A stretch of DNA of 50,902 bases, taken from assembly GCA_019114415.1 (NCBI GenBank), contig DXFO01000018.1, positions 1 through 50,902 of the forward strand. The letters are read 5' to 3'. The stretch is from Candidatus Gemmiger faecavium. Its GTDB lineage: Bacteria > Bacillota > Clostridia > Oscillospirales > Ruminococcaceae. Each line of letters opens with the position of its first letter. Positions within the stretch are counted from its first letter, which is position 1. Position numbers and translations under genes: made by a program. The notes beneath the pieces are model-generated. The model did not search any database and was not told the origin of the DNA. It saw nothing but the letters and a program-made list of their open reading frames with translations. Below, in pieces: positions 17,653 to 24,639 of this stretch.

Positions 17653-17681
17653 TTGCCCCACCCGGAATACTGTGCTAAAAT
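17653..17681 (+). promoter_or_regulatory. Promoter of the minD-like gene
   Basis: TTGCCC (17653-17658), 17-bp spacer, TAAAAT (17676-17681), 80 bp before the GTG start. The 225-bp spacer before it (from 17537) is T-rich but shows no clear stem-loop terminator for mrdA. Confidence 0.65.
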
Positions 17682-17761
17682 AATAAATGGGACAGTTTAG
17701 CCGCATTTGAGTTGCTTCCCGGCGGTAATTTTGTCTGTTCCGCTTTTCTAAGGAGCATCAA

Positions 17762-18502
17762 GTGAAGGCACAAACCATTATGGTCTGTTCCGGCAAGGGC
17801 GGCACCGGCAAAAGCACGGTGTCGGTTTTGGTTGGCGCCCGGCTGGCTGCGCTGGGCAAACGGGTCCTGCTGATCGAACTGGACTCCGGCCTGCGCAGCG
17901 TGGACATCATTGCCGGCGTATACGGGAAGACCGTCTACGACATTGAAGACGTTTTGTGCGGGCGCTGCGACGGCGACAAGGCCGTGGTGCAAAGCCCGCT
18001 GTATCCGGGGCTTTCCGTCATCAGCGCCCCGTATGAAGGCGGCATTGTGCGGACCGCGCCGCTGTCCCGGCTGTCCGCAGCCATGACGCCCTATTTTGAT
18101 TTTATCCTCTTTGACACCGCCGCAGGGATGGGTCCCGCTTTTGAAGCGGGCGCCGCTGTCTGTTCCCGCGCGCTGCTGGTGCTGACGCCCGACCCCGTTG
18201 CTTTGCGGGACGGGCGCATTGTGGCCGACCGCCTGATTGCCGACGGCCATCCCCAGGAGATGCTACGCCTGGTCATCAACCGCTTTACGCCGGAGTGTTT
18301 CGGCAAGCACGCCCCCGTGTTCGATCTGGATGAATGCATCGACACCGTGGGCATTCAGCTGCTGGGCGTCGTCCCCGAAAGCAAGGAGCTTCAGCGCTGC
18401 GCCATGCTGGGCGAGGCCCTGCCGGAGGATTGTCTGGCGTCCATGGCGGGCGCTGCCATGGCGGGCCGGCTTTTGGGGCAGCGTATCCCGCTGCTGTTCT
18501 GA
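17762..18502 (+). CDS. minD: MinD-like ParA-family ATPase
   Basis: 246 residues. Deviant Walker A GKGGTGKST (about 12-20), ELDSGLRSVDII (MinD-type switch I), Walker B-like FILFDTAAGM. The C-terminus (AGRLLGQRIPLLF) could be a short amphipathic membrane-targeting helix, as in MinD. MinD positions the division site with MinC. Start is GTG at 17762, AAGGAG six bases upstream. Neither minC nor minE is adjacent, although Clostridia normally have minC-minD-minE between mrdA and rodA. Switch II lacks the usual PAG proline. Could instead be a related ATPase with a different cargo. Confidence 0.83.
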   Translation: MKAQTIMVCSGKGGTGKSTVSVLVGARLAALGKRVLLIELDSGLRSVDIIAGVYGKTVYDIEDVLCGRCDGDKAVVQSPLYPGLSVISAPYEGGIVRTAPLSRLSAAMTPYFDFILFDTAAGMGPAFEAGAAVCSRALLVLTPDPVALRDGRIVADRLIADGHPQEMLRLVINRFTPECFGKHAPVFDLDECIDTVGIQLLGVVPESKELQRCAMLGEALPEDCLASMAGAAMAGRLLGQRIPLLF

Positions 18503-18558
18503 CTGCCTTTTACGGCACAACCATATTTTTGAGAAACTCGCAACATTAACATATATCG

Positions 18559-18583
18559 CCGGGCGGATGCAGCCGCCCGGAGG
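18559..18583 (+). promoter_or_regulatory. Hairpin abutting the mgsA ribosome-binding region
   Basis: Perfect 8-bp stem CCGGGCGG (18559-18566) / CCGCCCGG (18573-18580) with a 6-base loop. Its 3' edge overlaps the only GGAGG (18579-18583) before the mgsA start at 18598. It has no T tract, so it is not a terminator; it could limit initiation or protect the mRNA. Confidence 0.45.
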
Positions 18584-18597
18584 AAGTGGGGTCCTAA

Positions 18598-19005
18598 ATG
18601 ACGATTGCGTTGGTCGCACACGATACCAAAAAGGAACTGATGATCCAGTTTTGCATTGCATACTGCCAGATCCTCAGCCATCATCACCTGATCGCCACCA
18701 GCACCACGGGCCGTCTGGTAGCGGAGGCCACCGGCCTGAACATCCAGCGGTTCCTGCCCGGCGGACACGGCGGTGACCAGCAGATCATCTCCCGCATTGC
18801 CTGCGACGAGGTGGACATGCTGCTGTTCTTCCGCGATCCCATCTCGGCCAAGCCCACCGAGCCCAACGAGATGAATCTGCTGCGCATCTGCGACGTGCAC
18901 AACATTCCCGTGGCAACCAACATCGCCACCGCTGAGGTCCTGATTCACGGTCTGGAAAACGGCGACCTGGACTGGCGTACCATCCTCAATCCGCAGAACC
19001 ACTGA
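18598..19005 (+). CDS. mgsA: Methylglyoxal synthase homologue with altered active site
   Basis: 135 residues, the family's usual size. Methylglyoxal synthase turns dihydroxyacetone phosphate into methylglyoxal and phosphate. Conserved: IALVAHD (His8/Asp9, E. coli His19/Asp20), GGDQQ (Asp60, E. coli Asp71), FFRDP (Asp80, E. coli Asp91). Changed: the canonical PH(D/E)PD segment reads PTEPN, so E. coli His98 becomes Thr87 and Asp101 becomes Asn90; the preceding phosphate-loop SGP(L/M)GG reads PGGHGG. Family membership is secure; catalytic activity is uncertain. The position after minD matches the mrdA-min-rodA-mgsA order of Clostridia. Confidence 0.85.
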   Translation: MTIALVAHDTKKELMIQFCIAYCQILSHHHLIATSTTGRLVAEATGLNIQRFLPGGHGGDQQIISRIACDEVDMLLFFRDPISAKPTEPNEMNLLRICDVHNIPVATNIATAEVLIHGLENGDLDWRTILNPQNH

Positions 19006-19133
19006 GCACCGTTTTGTTCCGGTGCCACATCCCTATGGCAGAACTGCGCCCGTACGGCCGTAGCCGCTTTCGAGGGACAGAGACCCCACCCTCTCCCCTG
19101 CGCGGACGTCTGCCCAGATCCTTACACAGCAAA

Positions 19134-19166
19134 AACCGGCGGCGGAAATTCCGTCGCCGGTTTTTT
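19134..19166. terminator. Bidirectional terminator between mgsA and the pfkB-family gene
   Basis: 13-bp stem AACCGGCGGCGGA (19134-19146) / TCCGTCGCCGGTT (19150-19162), 3-base loop, then TTTTATT on the plus strand and TTTTTGC on the minus strand. Sits 8 bp from the convergent stop at 19175. The 128 bp between mgsA and this stem hold no gene. Confidence 0.88.
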
Positions 19167-19174
19167 ATTACTTG

Positions 19175-20119
19175 TCAAGTCGCAAGTTCGCTCAGTCGGA
19201 CACGGGCCTCCAGGGCATGTACCGTCTCCAGATCCGGCGGGCAGGTCCCCCGGGTGGTCACGGCACCGGCGGACACCGCCATGGCAAGACGCAGGCAGTC
19301 CTCCATGGGCAGACCCTCATCCACACCGCAGACGATGGCCGCCACCATGGCGTCCCCTGCTCCCACGGTGGAGCGCGCCGCCACCTGGATGACCGGGGCA
19401 TTCCAGACACGATCTCCCTGGATAAAGCAGGCGCCCTGCCCGCCCCGGGAGATGCAGACCAGTCCCACGCCCCGCCCGGCCAGGGTACGGCCCAGGCCGA
19501 TGAGCTCCTTCTCATCGGGGGTATGGTCCAGCCCGAAATACTGCGTCAGTTCAAAGGCATTGGGCTTGATGATGTCAGGCACGGCTTCCAGCGCATGGGC
19601 AAACAGCGGACCGTCGGCATCCACAAAGACCTTGGCTCCTTTTTGTTTCAGGCGCAGGGTCAGGTCCCGGTAAAATTCCGGCGGCACGCCGGGCCCCACG
19701 CTGCCCGCCAGCACAAACAGCGTGCCGGGAGCAGCATAGCCTTCCAGTTTAGCGGTCAGGGCGTCCAGCGACTCCTGAGAGATATGGGGTCCCCGCTCGT
19801 TGAGTTCGGTCAGTTCCCCGCCCGGCTCCACCAGTTTGAGGTTGGTGCGGGTCTCGCCGGGAACGGTGAGGAAATCCGGACGGATGCCCCCGCCGGGCCA
19901 GTCCAGCAGCGTCTGACGGATGCTCTGCCCCGTCTGTCCGGCCAGAAAGCCACAGGCCACGCTCTGCCGCCCCAGCGCCGCGATGGTCTTGGAGACATTG
20001 ATGCCCTTGCCGCCCACGTCACTGACCACACCGTCCAGCCGGTTCAGCGCCCGGGGACACAGACGGTCGATCTCCGCCGTCTTGTCCATGGCCGGGTTTA
20101 CCGTCACCGTAACGATCAT
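19175..20119 (-). CDS. fruK: 1-phosphofructokinase / hexose-phosphate kinase (PfkB family)
   Basis: 314 residues, length as for FruK/LacC. N-terminus VTVNPAMDKTAEID and DVGGKGINVSKTIAALG (about 37-53) bind the sugar phosphate; the C-terminal anion hole GAGDAMVAA (about 250) carries the catalytic Asp. Phosphorylates fructose-1-phosphate (or tagatose-6-phosphate) with ATP. No PTS or deoR-type gene is adjacent, so FruK versus LacC cannot be settled. ATG 20119 has a purine-rich GGTGGAGGAT just upstream, unusually close; a slightly different start is possible. Confidence 0.85.
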   Translation of the reverse strand: MIVTVTVNPAMDKTAEIDRLCPRALNRLDGVVSDVGGKGINVSKTIAALGRQSVACGFLAGQTGQSIRQTLLDWPGGGIRPDFLTVPGETRTNLKLVEPGGELTELNERGPHISQESLDALTAKLEGYAAPGTLFVLAGSVGPGVPPEFYRDLTLRLKQKGAKVFVDADGPLFAHALEAVPDIIKPNAFELTQYFGLDHTPDEKELIGLGRTLAGRGVGLVCISRGGQGACFIQGDRVWNAPVIQVAARSTVGAGDAMVAAIVCGVDEGLPMEDCLRLAMAVSAGAVTTRGTCPPDLETVHALEARVRLSELAT

Positions 20120-20192
20120 ATCCTCCACCGCCTTATCCCTGATATGGCCCCGGGCCGGTTCGCCGCAGCGCCGGGGCCTTTGCGTTTCTTGT

Positions 20193-20221
20193 ATTGTACA
20201 ACACCCCGTCCGCGTCGGCAA
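20193..20221 (-). promoter_or_regulatory. Promoter of the pfkB-family gene
   Basis: Minus-strand TTGCCG (20216-20221), 17-bp spacer, TACAAT (20193-20198). The 75-base leader can fold a GC hairpin (GGCCCCGG around 20173-20180 with CCGGGGCC around 20147-20155). Confidence 0.62.
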
Positions 20222-20231
20222 GGGGCGGTCG

Positions 20232-20942
20232 TCACCGCTCCCACATGGTATGGAGCAGACCGGAAACCGCATCCCCGTCAATGACGTCCCGGGCATCGGC
20301 GCCCTCGCCCTCGGTCTTTGTGGCGGCGCTCACCTGATCCCACTCATCCCAGCGGACGTAGCAGACCGCCTCCGTCTCATCCAGCAGATCGTTGAACAGC
20401 ATGGCCTCTTCCCCGTCGGTCCAGCCGTCCTGGAACAGACTGGACCACAGGTCCACATACATGGTGAACAGGACGATCTCTTTTTCCTGCCCGTCCACCC
20501 GCAGGGTGCGGTAACTTGCGTTGAACGCGGTCCAGCTTTTGCCGTCCTGCATGGTGACATGGAGGGCGTTGTCCTCCGTCAGGGTCACGGAGGCAATATC
20601 TTCCGGCGCGATGGTCAGCTGCACGCCCCTGGCATAGTTCCGGAACCCCAGCACCAGCCCGATCACCAGAGCCACCGCCGCCAGCCCCACCAGCAGGGCG
20701 GGCAGCAGGCGCTTGCGGCGCAGATCACTGCGGACTTTGCGCAGCGCGTCGGCGGACGCCTGTTCCCTCTCGGCCCGGAGCTGGCCCTCCGCCCCGGTGT
20801 CGCCGTCCAGGGCATTCAGGGCTGCCCGGCAGCTTTCGCAGCCGTCCAGATGTTCCCGCACGTCGGCGGCGGTCTCTTTGCCGCATACCCCGTCGTGATA
20901 CAGGGGCAGCAGGTCGCGTACCAGATAACACGGCATTTTCAT
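20232..20942 (-). CDS. Zinc-finger (zf-HC2) transmembrane anti-sigma factor
   Basis: 236 residues. N-terminal ZAS domain: CYLVRDLLPLYHDGVC and HLDGCESC (His-x3-Cys-x2-Cys, about residues 31-38) bind zinc and the sigma factor; one membrane span (about 80-98); extracytoplasmic sensor domain (about 100-236) with no family I recognise. It holds the cognate ECF sigma inactive at the membrane until an envelope signal releases it. Start overlaps the sigma stop as ATGA, with AAGGAGG upstream, the classic coupled arrangement. Confidence 0.9.
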   Translation of the reverse strand: MKMPCYLVRDLLPLYHDGVCGKETAADVREHLDGCESCRAALNALDGDTGAEGQLRAEREQASADALRKVRSDLRRKRLLPALLVGLAAVALVIGLVLGFRNYARGVQLTIAPEDIASVTLTEDNALHVTMQDGKSWTAFNASYRTLRVDGQEKEIVLFTMYVDLWSSLFQDGWTDGEEAMLFNDLLDETEAVCYVRWDEWDQVSAATKTEGEGADARDVIDGDAVSGLLHTMWER

Positions 20943-21418
20943 GTCAGGTCCTCCTTCAGTTTTGCCCGGACGCGATGGTAGGTCACCCGCGCCCAGCTTT
21001 CGGTCTTGCCAAACAACCCCGCGATCTCGGCAAAGCTGAGCTCGCCGTACACCCGCAGCCAGAATACCTCCCGGTAGGGGTCGGGCAGCCGGTGCAAGGC
21101 CCGGTGTATCCGCAAAGCCGCGTCCCGGTCCTCCAGCGCCGCGCCCACGGCCTGGGCCGGGTCGGGCGGCTCGGGGGCCGCATCGGGGGGCAGTTCCCGG
21201 GCAGTCTTGCGCCGGGCGTCGATCAGTGCGTTTTTGGCGATGCGGCACAGCCAGACATTCACCGGGCATTTGCCGTCAAAACCGTCCAGCGCCTTGAGCG
21301 CCTTGAAAAAGGTCTCCTGGGTCAGCTCGGCGGCCAGGTGCTCATCGCGGCACAGCGAGATCAGATAGGCATATACCGCGCGGTAATAGCGGGTATAAAT
21401 GCTCTCGAAATCCTCCAC
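20939..21418 (-). CDS. ECF-type RNA polymerase sigma factor
   Basis: 159 residues from a GTG start at 21418 (AGGTGG upstream). Region 2: YTRYYRAVYAYLISLCRDEHLAAELTQETF, with the DxxQE-like acidic helix that melts the -10. Region 4: LPDPYREVFWLRVYGELSFAEIAGLFGKTESW, the HTH that reads the -35. Typical ECF length, without region 1.1 or 3. Coupled to an anti-sigma gene and preceded by an ECF-type promoter, so probably autoregulated. A longer frame upstream to 21484 has no better start. Confidence 0.93.
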   Translation of the reverse strand: MEDFESIYTRYYRAVYAYLISLCRDEHLAAELTQETFFKALKALDGFDGKCPVNVWLCRIAKNALIDARRKTARELPPDAAPEPPDPAQAVGAALEDRDAALRIHRALHRLPDPYREVFWLRVYGELSFAEIAGLFGKTESWARVTYHRVRAKLKEDLT

Positions 21419-21486
21419 GCATCCACCTCGTTTCCTGGAATGTTCTCCGCCGGGACTGCCGGCGGGAAAGCCGCTTTCACCCAACA

Positions 21487-21513
21487 GACGGACAGCCTGA
21501 CCGTTTCGTTACA
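21487..21513 (-). promoter_or_regulatory. ECF-type promoter of the sigma/anti-sigma operon
   Basis: Minus-strand TGTAAC (21508-21513), 17-bp spacer, CGTC (21487-21490). This AAC -35 with a CGTC -10 is the pattern of SigM/SigV/SigW-like promoters, and it lies about 70 bp before the sigma start codon. No sigma-A promoter was seen in the same spot. Confidence 0.65.
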
Positions 21514-21532
21514 AAAAAATCCGTGTTTTTTC

Positions 21533-21573
21533 AAAAAAAGCGGCCCCGCCGCAAAAACATCGCAGCGGAGCCG
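21533..21573 (-). terminator. Terminator of the dapL-PPOX-rubredoxin run
   Basis: 12-bp stem with G-T pairs (21541-21552 with 21562-21573), then CTTTTTTTG on the minus strand, 40 bp after the rubredoxin stop. Confidence 0.82.
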
Positions 21574-21611
21574 TTCTGTGGTTGTACCGTTACGGCAAAC
21601 TCAGCCCGGGC

Positions 21612-21773
21612 TTATTCGGCCTCGGAGAACTGATCCTTGCCAACGCCGCACAGCGGGCAGACCCAGGTCTCGGGAACGTCTTCCCACTTGGTGCCGGCAG
21701 CGACGCCGTTATCGGGATCGCCGGCGGCCTCGTCGTAAATGTAGCCACAGATATCGCAGACATAACGCTTCAT
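21612..21773 (-). CDS. Rubredoxin
   Basis: 53 residues, the standard size. Two CxxCG knuckles, CDICG (Cys6, Cys9) and CPLCG (Cys39, Cys42), bind one iron; [20 protein letters not shown] and [13 protein letters not shown] are textbook rubredoxin. A one-electron carrier, in anaerobes often serving oxygen- or peroxide-reducing proteins. GAGG lies nine bases before ATG 21773. Sits 68 bp after the PPOX-like gene, probably co-transcribed. Confidence 0.96.
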   Translation of the reverse strand: MKRYVCDICGYIYDEAAGDPDNGVAAGTKWEDVPETWVCPLCGVGKDQFSEAE

Positions 21774-21841
21774 GGTATGTTACCTCACTTTATTGTTTAT
21801 TTATTACGGGACCGCCGGTCTCCCATGGAGACAGAACAGTC

Positions 21842-22243
21842 TCAGTAATCCATCAGATCCTTGACCGTGCCGGACATGGAAAACAGTTTTGCCGACAGAT
21901 GGTCCAGATATACAATGCCCAGTTTATTGCCGGTCTCCTCGTTGTACAGATCGGCCAGCTGGGGCATTTCACGGAAAGCGGCAGCCTGTGCCTCGGGGGT
22001 GTTGTCGAAGTTTGCGGTGCCCTGTACCCGCAGCCATTCGCCGCGGTCGTTGGCAGCGCAGATCTCCAGGTTGGTGTTGTCCAAAAGCTGCTTGTACGCA
22101 GCCTTGTGCTTGCCGATGGCCAGGCAGAGATAGCCGTTATACCACATGGCAAATCCCAGCGGGCGGACTCTGGGCAGGTAGCCGTCCACCGTCGCCAGAT
22201 AAAACACCGGATTTTCCTTCAGAAAACTCATGATCTCATTCAT
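21842..22243 (-). CDS. Pyridoxamine 5'-phosphate oxidase-like flavin-binding protein
   Basis: 133 residues with the split-barrel FMN-binding fold: FLKENPVFYLATVDGYLPRVRPLGF is the typical first strands, and the middle GKHKAAYKQLLDNTNLEICAAN is typical of the Clostridia group annotated as PPOX-class oxidoreductases. Redox role is inferred; true pyridoxamine phosphate oxidase is longer, so PdxH activity is not claimed. Located between dapL (40 bp) and rubredoxin, which could be its electron partner. Confidence 0.85.
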   Translation of the reverse strand: MNEIMSFLKENPVFYLATVDGYLPRVRPLGFAMWYNGYLCLAIGKHKAAYKQLLDNTNLEICAANDRGEWLRVQGTANFDNTPEAQAAAFREMPQLADLYNEETGNKLGIVYLDHLSAKLFSMSGTVKDLMDY

Positions 22244-22283
22244 GCTAAGTACCCCCTTTGTATACCGGAAACTCCGCGCCCGA

Positions 22284-23474
22284 TCACTTCAGTGTGGCCA
22301 GCGCCTTCTTGATGCGGTCGGCGGCTTCCACGGTCCTTGCCGCGTCGCCGAAGGCAGTCAGACGGAAATAGCCTTCGCCGCAGGGTCCAAAACCGGAGCC
22401 CGGCGTACCCACAACATTGGCGTTTTCCAGCAGCCAGTCAAAGAAATCCCAGCTCTTCATGCCGGCGGGGCAGCGCAGCCAGACATAGGGACTGTTTTTG
22501 CCGCCGCAGTACCAGACGCCCGCTTCATCCAGAGCGGAAGCAATGACCGCCGCGTTCTTGCGGTAGTAGTCCAGGTTGGCCTGGATCTCCTTCATGCCTT
22601 CCTCGGTAAAGACAGCCTCGGCGCCGCGCTGCACGATGTAGGGGACGCCGTTGAACTTGGTGGTCTGACGGCGCAGCCACATTTTGTTCAGGCTCTGGCC
22701 CTCGGCCTCAATGCCGAAAGGCACGATGGTGTAGCCGCAGCGGGTGCCGGTAAAGCCTGCGATCTTGGAGAAGCTGCAAACTTCCACCGCCACTTCCTTG
22801 GCGCCTTCCACCTCGTAGATGCTGCGGGCGCAGCCTTCCTCGCTGACAAAGCACTCATAGGCGGCATCGTACAGGATGACCGCATGGTGCGCTTTGGCCC
22901 ACTTGACCCACTCCGCCAGCTGGGCGGTGGTGTAGGCCGCGCCGGTGGGGTTGTTGGGGCTGCACAGGTAGACGATGTCCGCATCGGCGGCTTCGTCCGG
23001 CATGGGCAGGAAGTTGTTGTCGGCGTTGGCGGCCATGTAATGAATGGTGCGGCCCGCCATGACGTTGTCGTCCACGTAGACCGGGTAGACCGGGTCGGGC
23101 ACCAGGACGGTGTTGTTCACGTCAAACAGGTCCAGCAGGTTGCCCAGGTCGCTCTTGGCGCCGTCCGAGATAAAGATCTCGCCCAGTTCCAGCTGGACGC
23201 CCCGGTCGGCGTAATACTTGCGGATGGCTTCCCGCAGGAAATCATAGCCCTGCTCGGGGCCGTAGCCGCGGAAAGTCGCCTGGCTGCCCATCTCGTCCAC
23301 AGCCTTGTGCAGTGCCTCGATGACCGGCTTAGCCAGGGGCAGCGTCACGTCGCCGATGCCCAGACGGATGACGTCCTTTCCGGGATGGGCGGCCTCATAA
23401 TCCGCTATCTTGTGTGAAATGGTGCTGAACAGATAGCTCTCGTTCAGCTCGGAATAATGCTTGTTCAGTCGCAT
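22284..23474 (-). CDS. dapL: LL-diaminopimelate aminotransferase
   Basis: 396 residues, PLP fold type I. Converts tetrahydrodipicolinate directly to LL-diaminopimelate, the one-step variant of lysine/peptidoglycan precursor synthesis. Start MRLNKHYSELNESYLFSTI and RGYGPEQGYDFLREAI are typical of DapL; CSPNNPTG (171-178) and SFSKIAGFTGTRCG with Lys237 as Schiff-base lysine. GGGGAG before ATG 23474. The product feeds DapF, encoded at 26085-26936. Confidence 0.95.
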   Translation of the reverse strand: MRLNKHYSELNESYLFSTISHKIADYEAAHPGKDVIRLGIGDVTLPLAKPVIEALHKAVDEMGSQATFRGYGPEQGYDFLREAIRKYYADRGVQLELGEIFISDGAKSDLGNLLDLFDVNNTVLVPDPVYPVYVDDNVMAGRTIHYMAANADNNFLPMPDEAADADIVYLCSPNNPTGAAYTTAQLAEWVKWAKAHHAVILYDAAYECFVSEEGCARSIYEVEGAKEVAVEVCSFSKIAGFTGTRCGYTIVPFGIEAEGQSLNKMWLRRQTTKFNGVPYIVQRGAEAVFTEEGMKEIQANLDYYRKNAAVIASALDEAGVWYCGGKNSPYVWLRCPAGMKSWDFFDWLLENANVVGTPGSGFGPCGEGYFRLTAFGDAARTVEAADRIKKALATLK

Positions 23475-23533
23475 ACTTTGGTTCTCCCCTCCCGGCGGCA
23501 GCTGCCGCCGTAAACGTAAGCAGTTCTTGTCTG

Positions 23534-23562
23534 ATTATAACACAGTTATACCGCCGGGAAAA
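23534..23562 (-). promoter_or_regulatory. Candidate dapL promoter
   Basis: Minus-strand TATAAT (23534-23539) with a weak TTTTCC -35 (23557-23562), 17-bp spacer, in the 99-bp gap between the AlgJ-like gene and dapL. Confidence 0.5.
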
Positions 23563-23573
23563 GTCCCGCAGGC

Positions 23574-24629
23574 TCAAAACTGTGCCAGCAGTTCCAGCAG
23601 CAGGTCCAGATTGCGCTCGGTCACTTCCAGGATCATCAGATCGCAGCCGGGATCGGCCGCCTTTTCCGGGGTCAGGTCGGTCTCGGCGGTCAGACGCCAG
23701 CACTGGTCAAAGCGCTGCTGCAAATAGGGCATGTAATATTCGCTGAAGCTGTCTCCCAGCACTCCCACGGTGCGCGGGTCCATGGAATACAGCTCGCTGT
23801 AATTGGAGACCGTCCAGGTGTTTTCCTCCGGCAGCAGGGTGTACAGCGCCGACACGTTGGCCAGATCGCCGGTGGTCACGCCGGTGGCGGTGAATTCATA
23901 GGCATCAAAGTCCACCGCGTCCATCCCGGCGGCGGAGAGCACCCCGTCCAGCCCCAGCACCGCGCCCATGCCGTTCCAGTGGGTGTCGGTCCTGTAATAG
24001 AGAAGCCGGTCGGGGTCGGCCAGGGCCTCGGCCCGGATGGCGTCATACTGCCAGCTGACCGGCGTGGAGGAATGTTCCCGCAGGTAAGCCACAAAGCGGT
24101 CGGTGCGGTTTTCGGCGTTGACGATGGGATAGGCGTCGGGCATGTACTCCTGGTAGACCCGGTCCTTGGAGGGCGTGATGTCCAGAATCAGGGTGCAGCC
24201 GTTTTCCGCCAGGGTGGCCGCCAGCCGGTCGAGAGAAGCAGCCGCCGCGGCCAGGGTCTCCTCGCTGTCAAAGGTGTCGGGCAGGCCCTGATAGTTGGCC
24301 ACCGGACGGGCAGCGTCGGGGCCGTCCTTATAGAACAGCCAGCCGTCGCTGCCGGCCAGCACCTGGTCGCTCTCGCTTTTGCCGAAGAGCAGATAGTTCA
24401 GGTTGGCATTGAGGGAAACCAGCTGATACCGGAAGGGGGAATTGTCCGCCAGAAAGTTGTCCAGTTGTTCCGGCATCTGGGACAACGGGCTTTGCAGCAC
24501 CTGCGGCAGGCCGGTGAGCAGGCGGTTTTCGTGGTTATCCCGGGAAAGCTGCTTGCTGAAAATGTTGAAGATGAGGAAGCTCAGCCCCAGCACCCCGCAG
24601 AAAAGGGCGATCCATATTTTTTTGAGCAT
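23574..24629 (-). CDS. AlgJ/AlgX/DHHW-like SGNH acetyltransferase
   Basis: 351 residues. N-terminal membrane anchor (about 5-24), then an extracytoplasmic SGNH-type fold of the AlgX/AlgJ/DHHW group: YRTDTHWNGMGA with Asp215 and His217, and LGDSFSEYY with Ser294 complete the Asp-His-Ser triad. Such proteins transfer acetyl groups, supplied across the membrane by an MBOAT partner, to exported polysaccharide. The partner gene is 10 bp upstream; the ribosome site AAGGAGG lies between. The acceptor is not known; dapF upstream hints at a peptidoglycan or wall-polymer target. Confidence 0.85.
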   Translation of the reverse strand: MLKKIWIALFCGVLGLSFLIFNIFSKQLSRDNHENRLLTGLPQVLQSPLSQMPEQLDNFLADNSPFRYQLVSLNANLNYLLFGKSESDQVLAGSDGWLFYKDGPDAARPVANYQGLPDTFDSEETLAAAAASLDRLAATLAENGCTLILDITPSKDRVYQEYMPDAYPIVNAENRTDRFVAYLREHSSTPVSWQYDAIRAEALADPDRLLYYRTDTHWNGMGAVLGLDGVLSAAGMDAVDFDAYEFTATGVTTGDLANVSALYTLLPEENTWTVSNYSELYSMDPRTVGVLGDSFSEYYMPYLQQRFDQCWRLTAETDLTPEKAADPGCDLMILEVTERNLDLLLELLAQF

Positions 24630-24639
24630 GCCGCCCTCC

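Noticed and set aside
19006-19133. tRNA or small RNA gene after mgsA
   Set aside because: A short stem GCACCG/CGGTGC directly after the stop has no T tract, and no cloverleaf could be formed.
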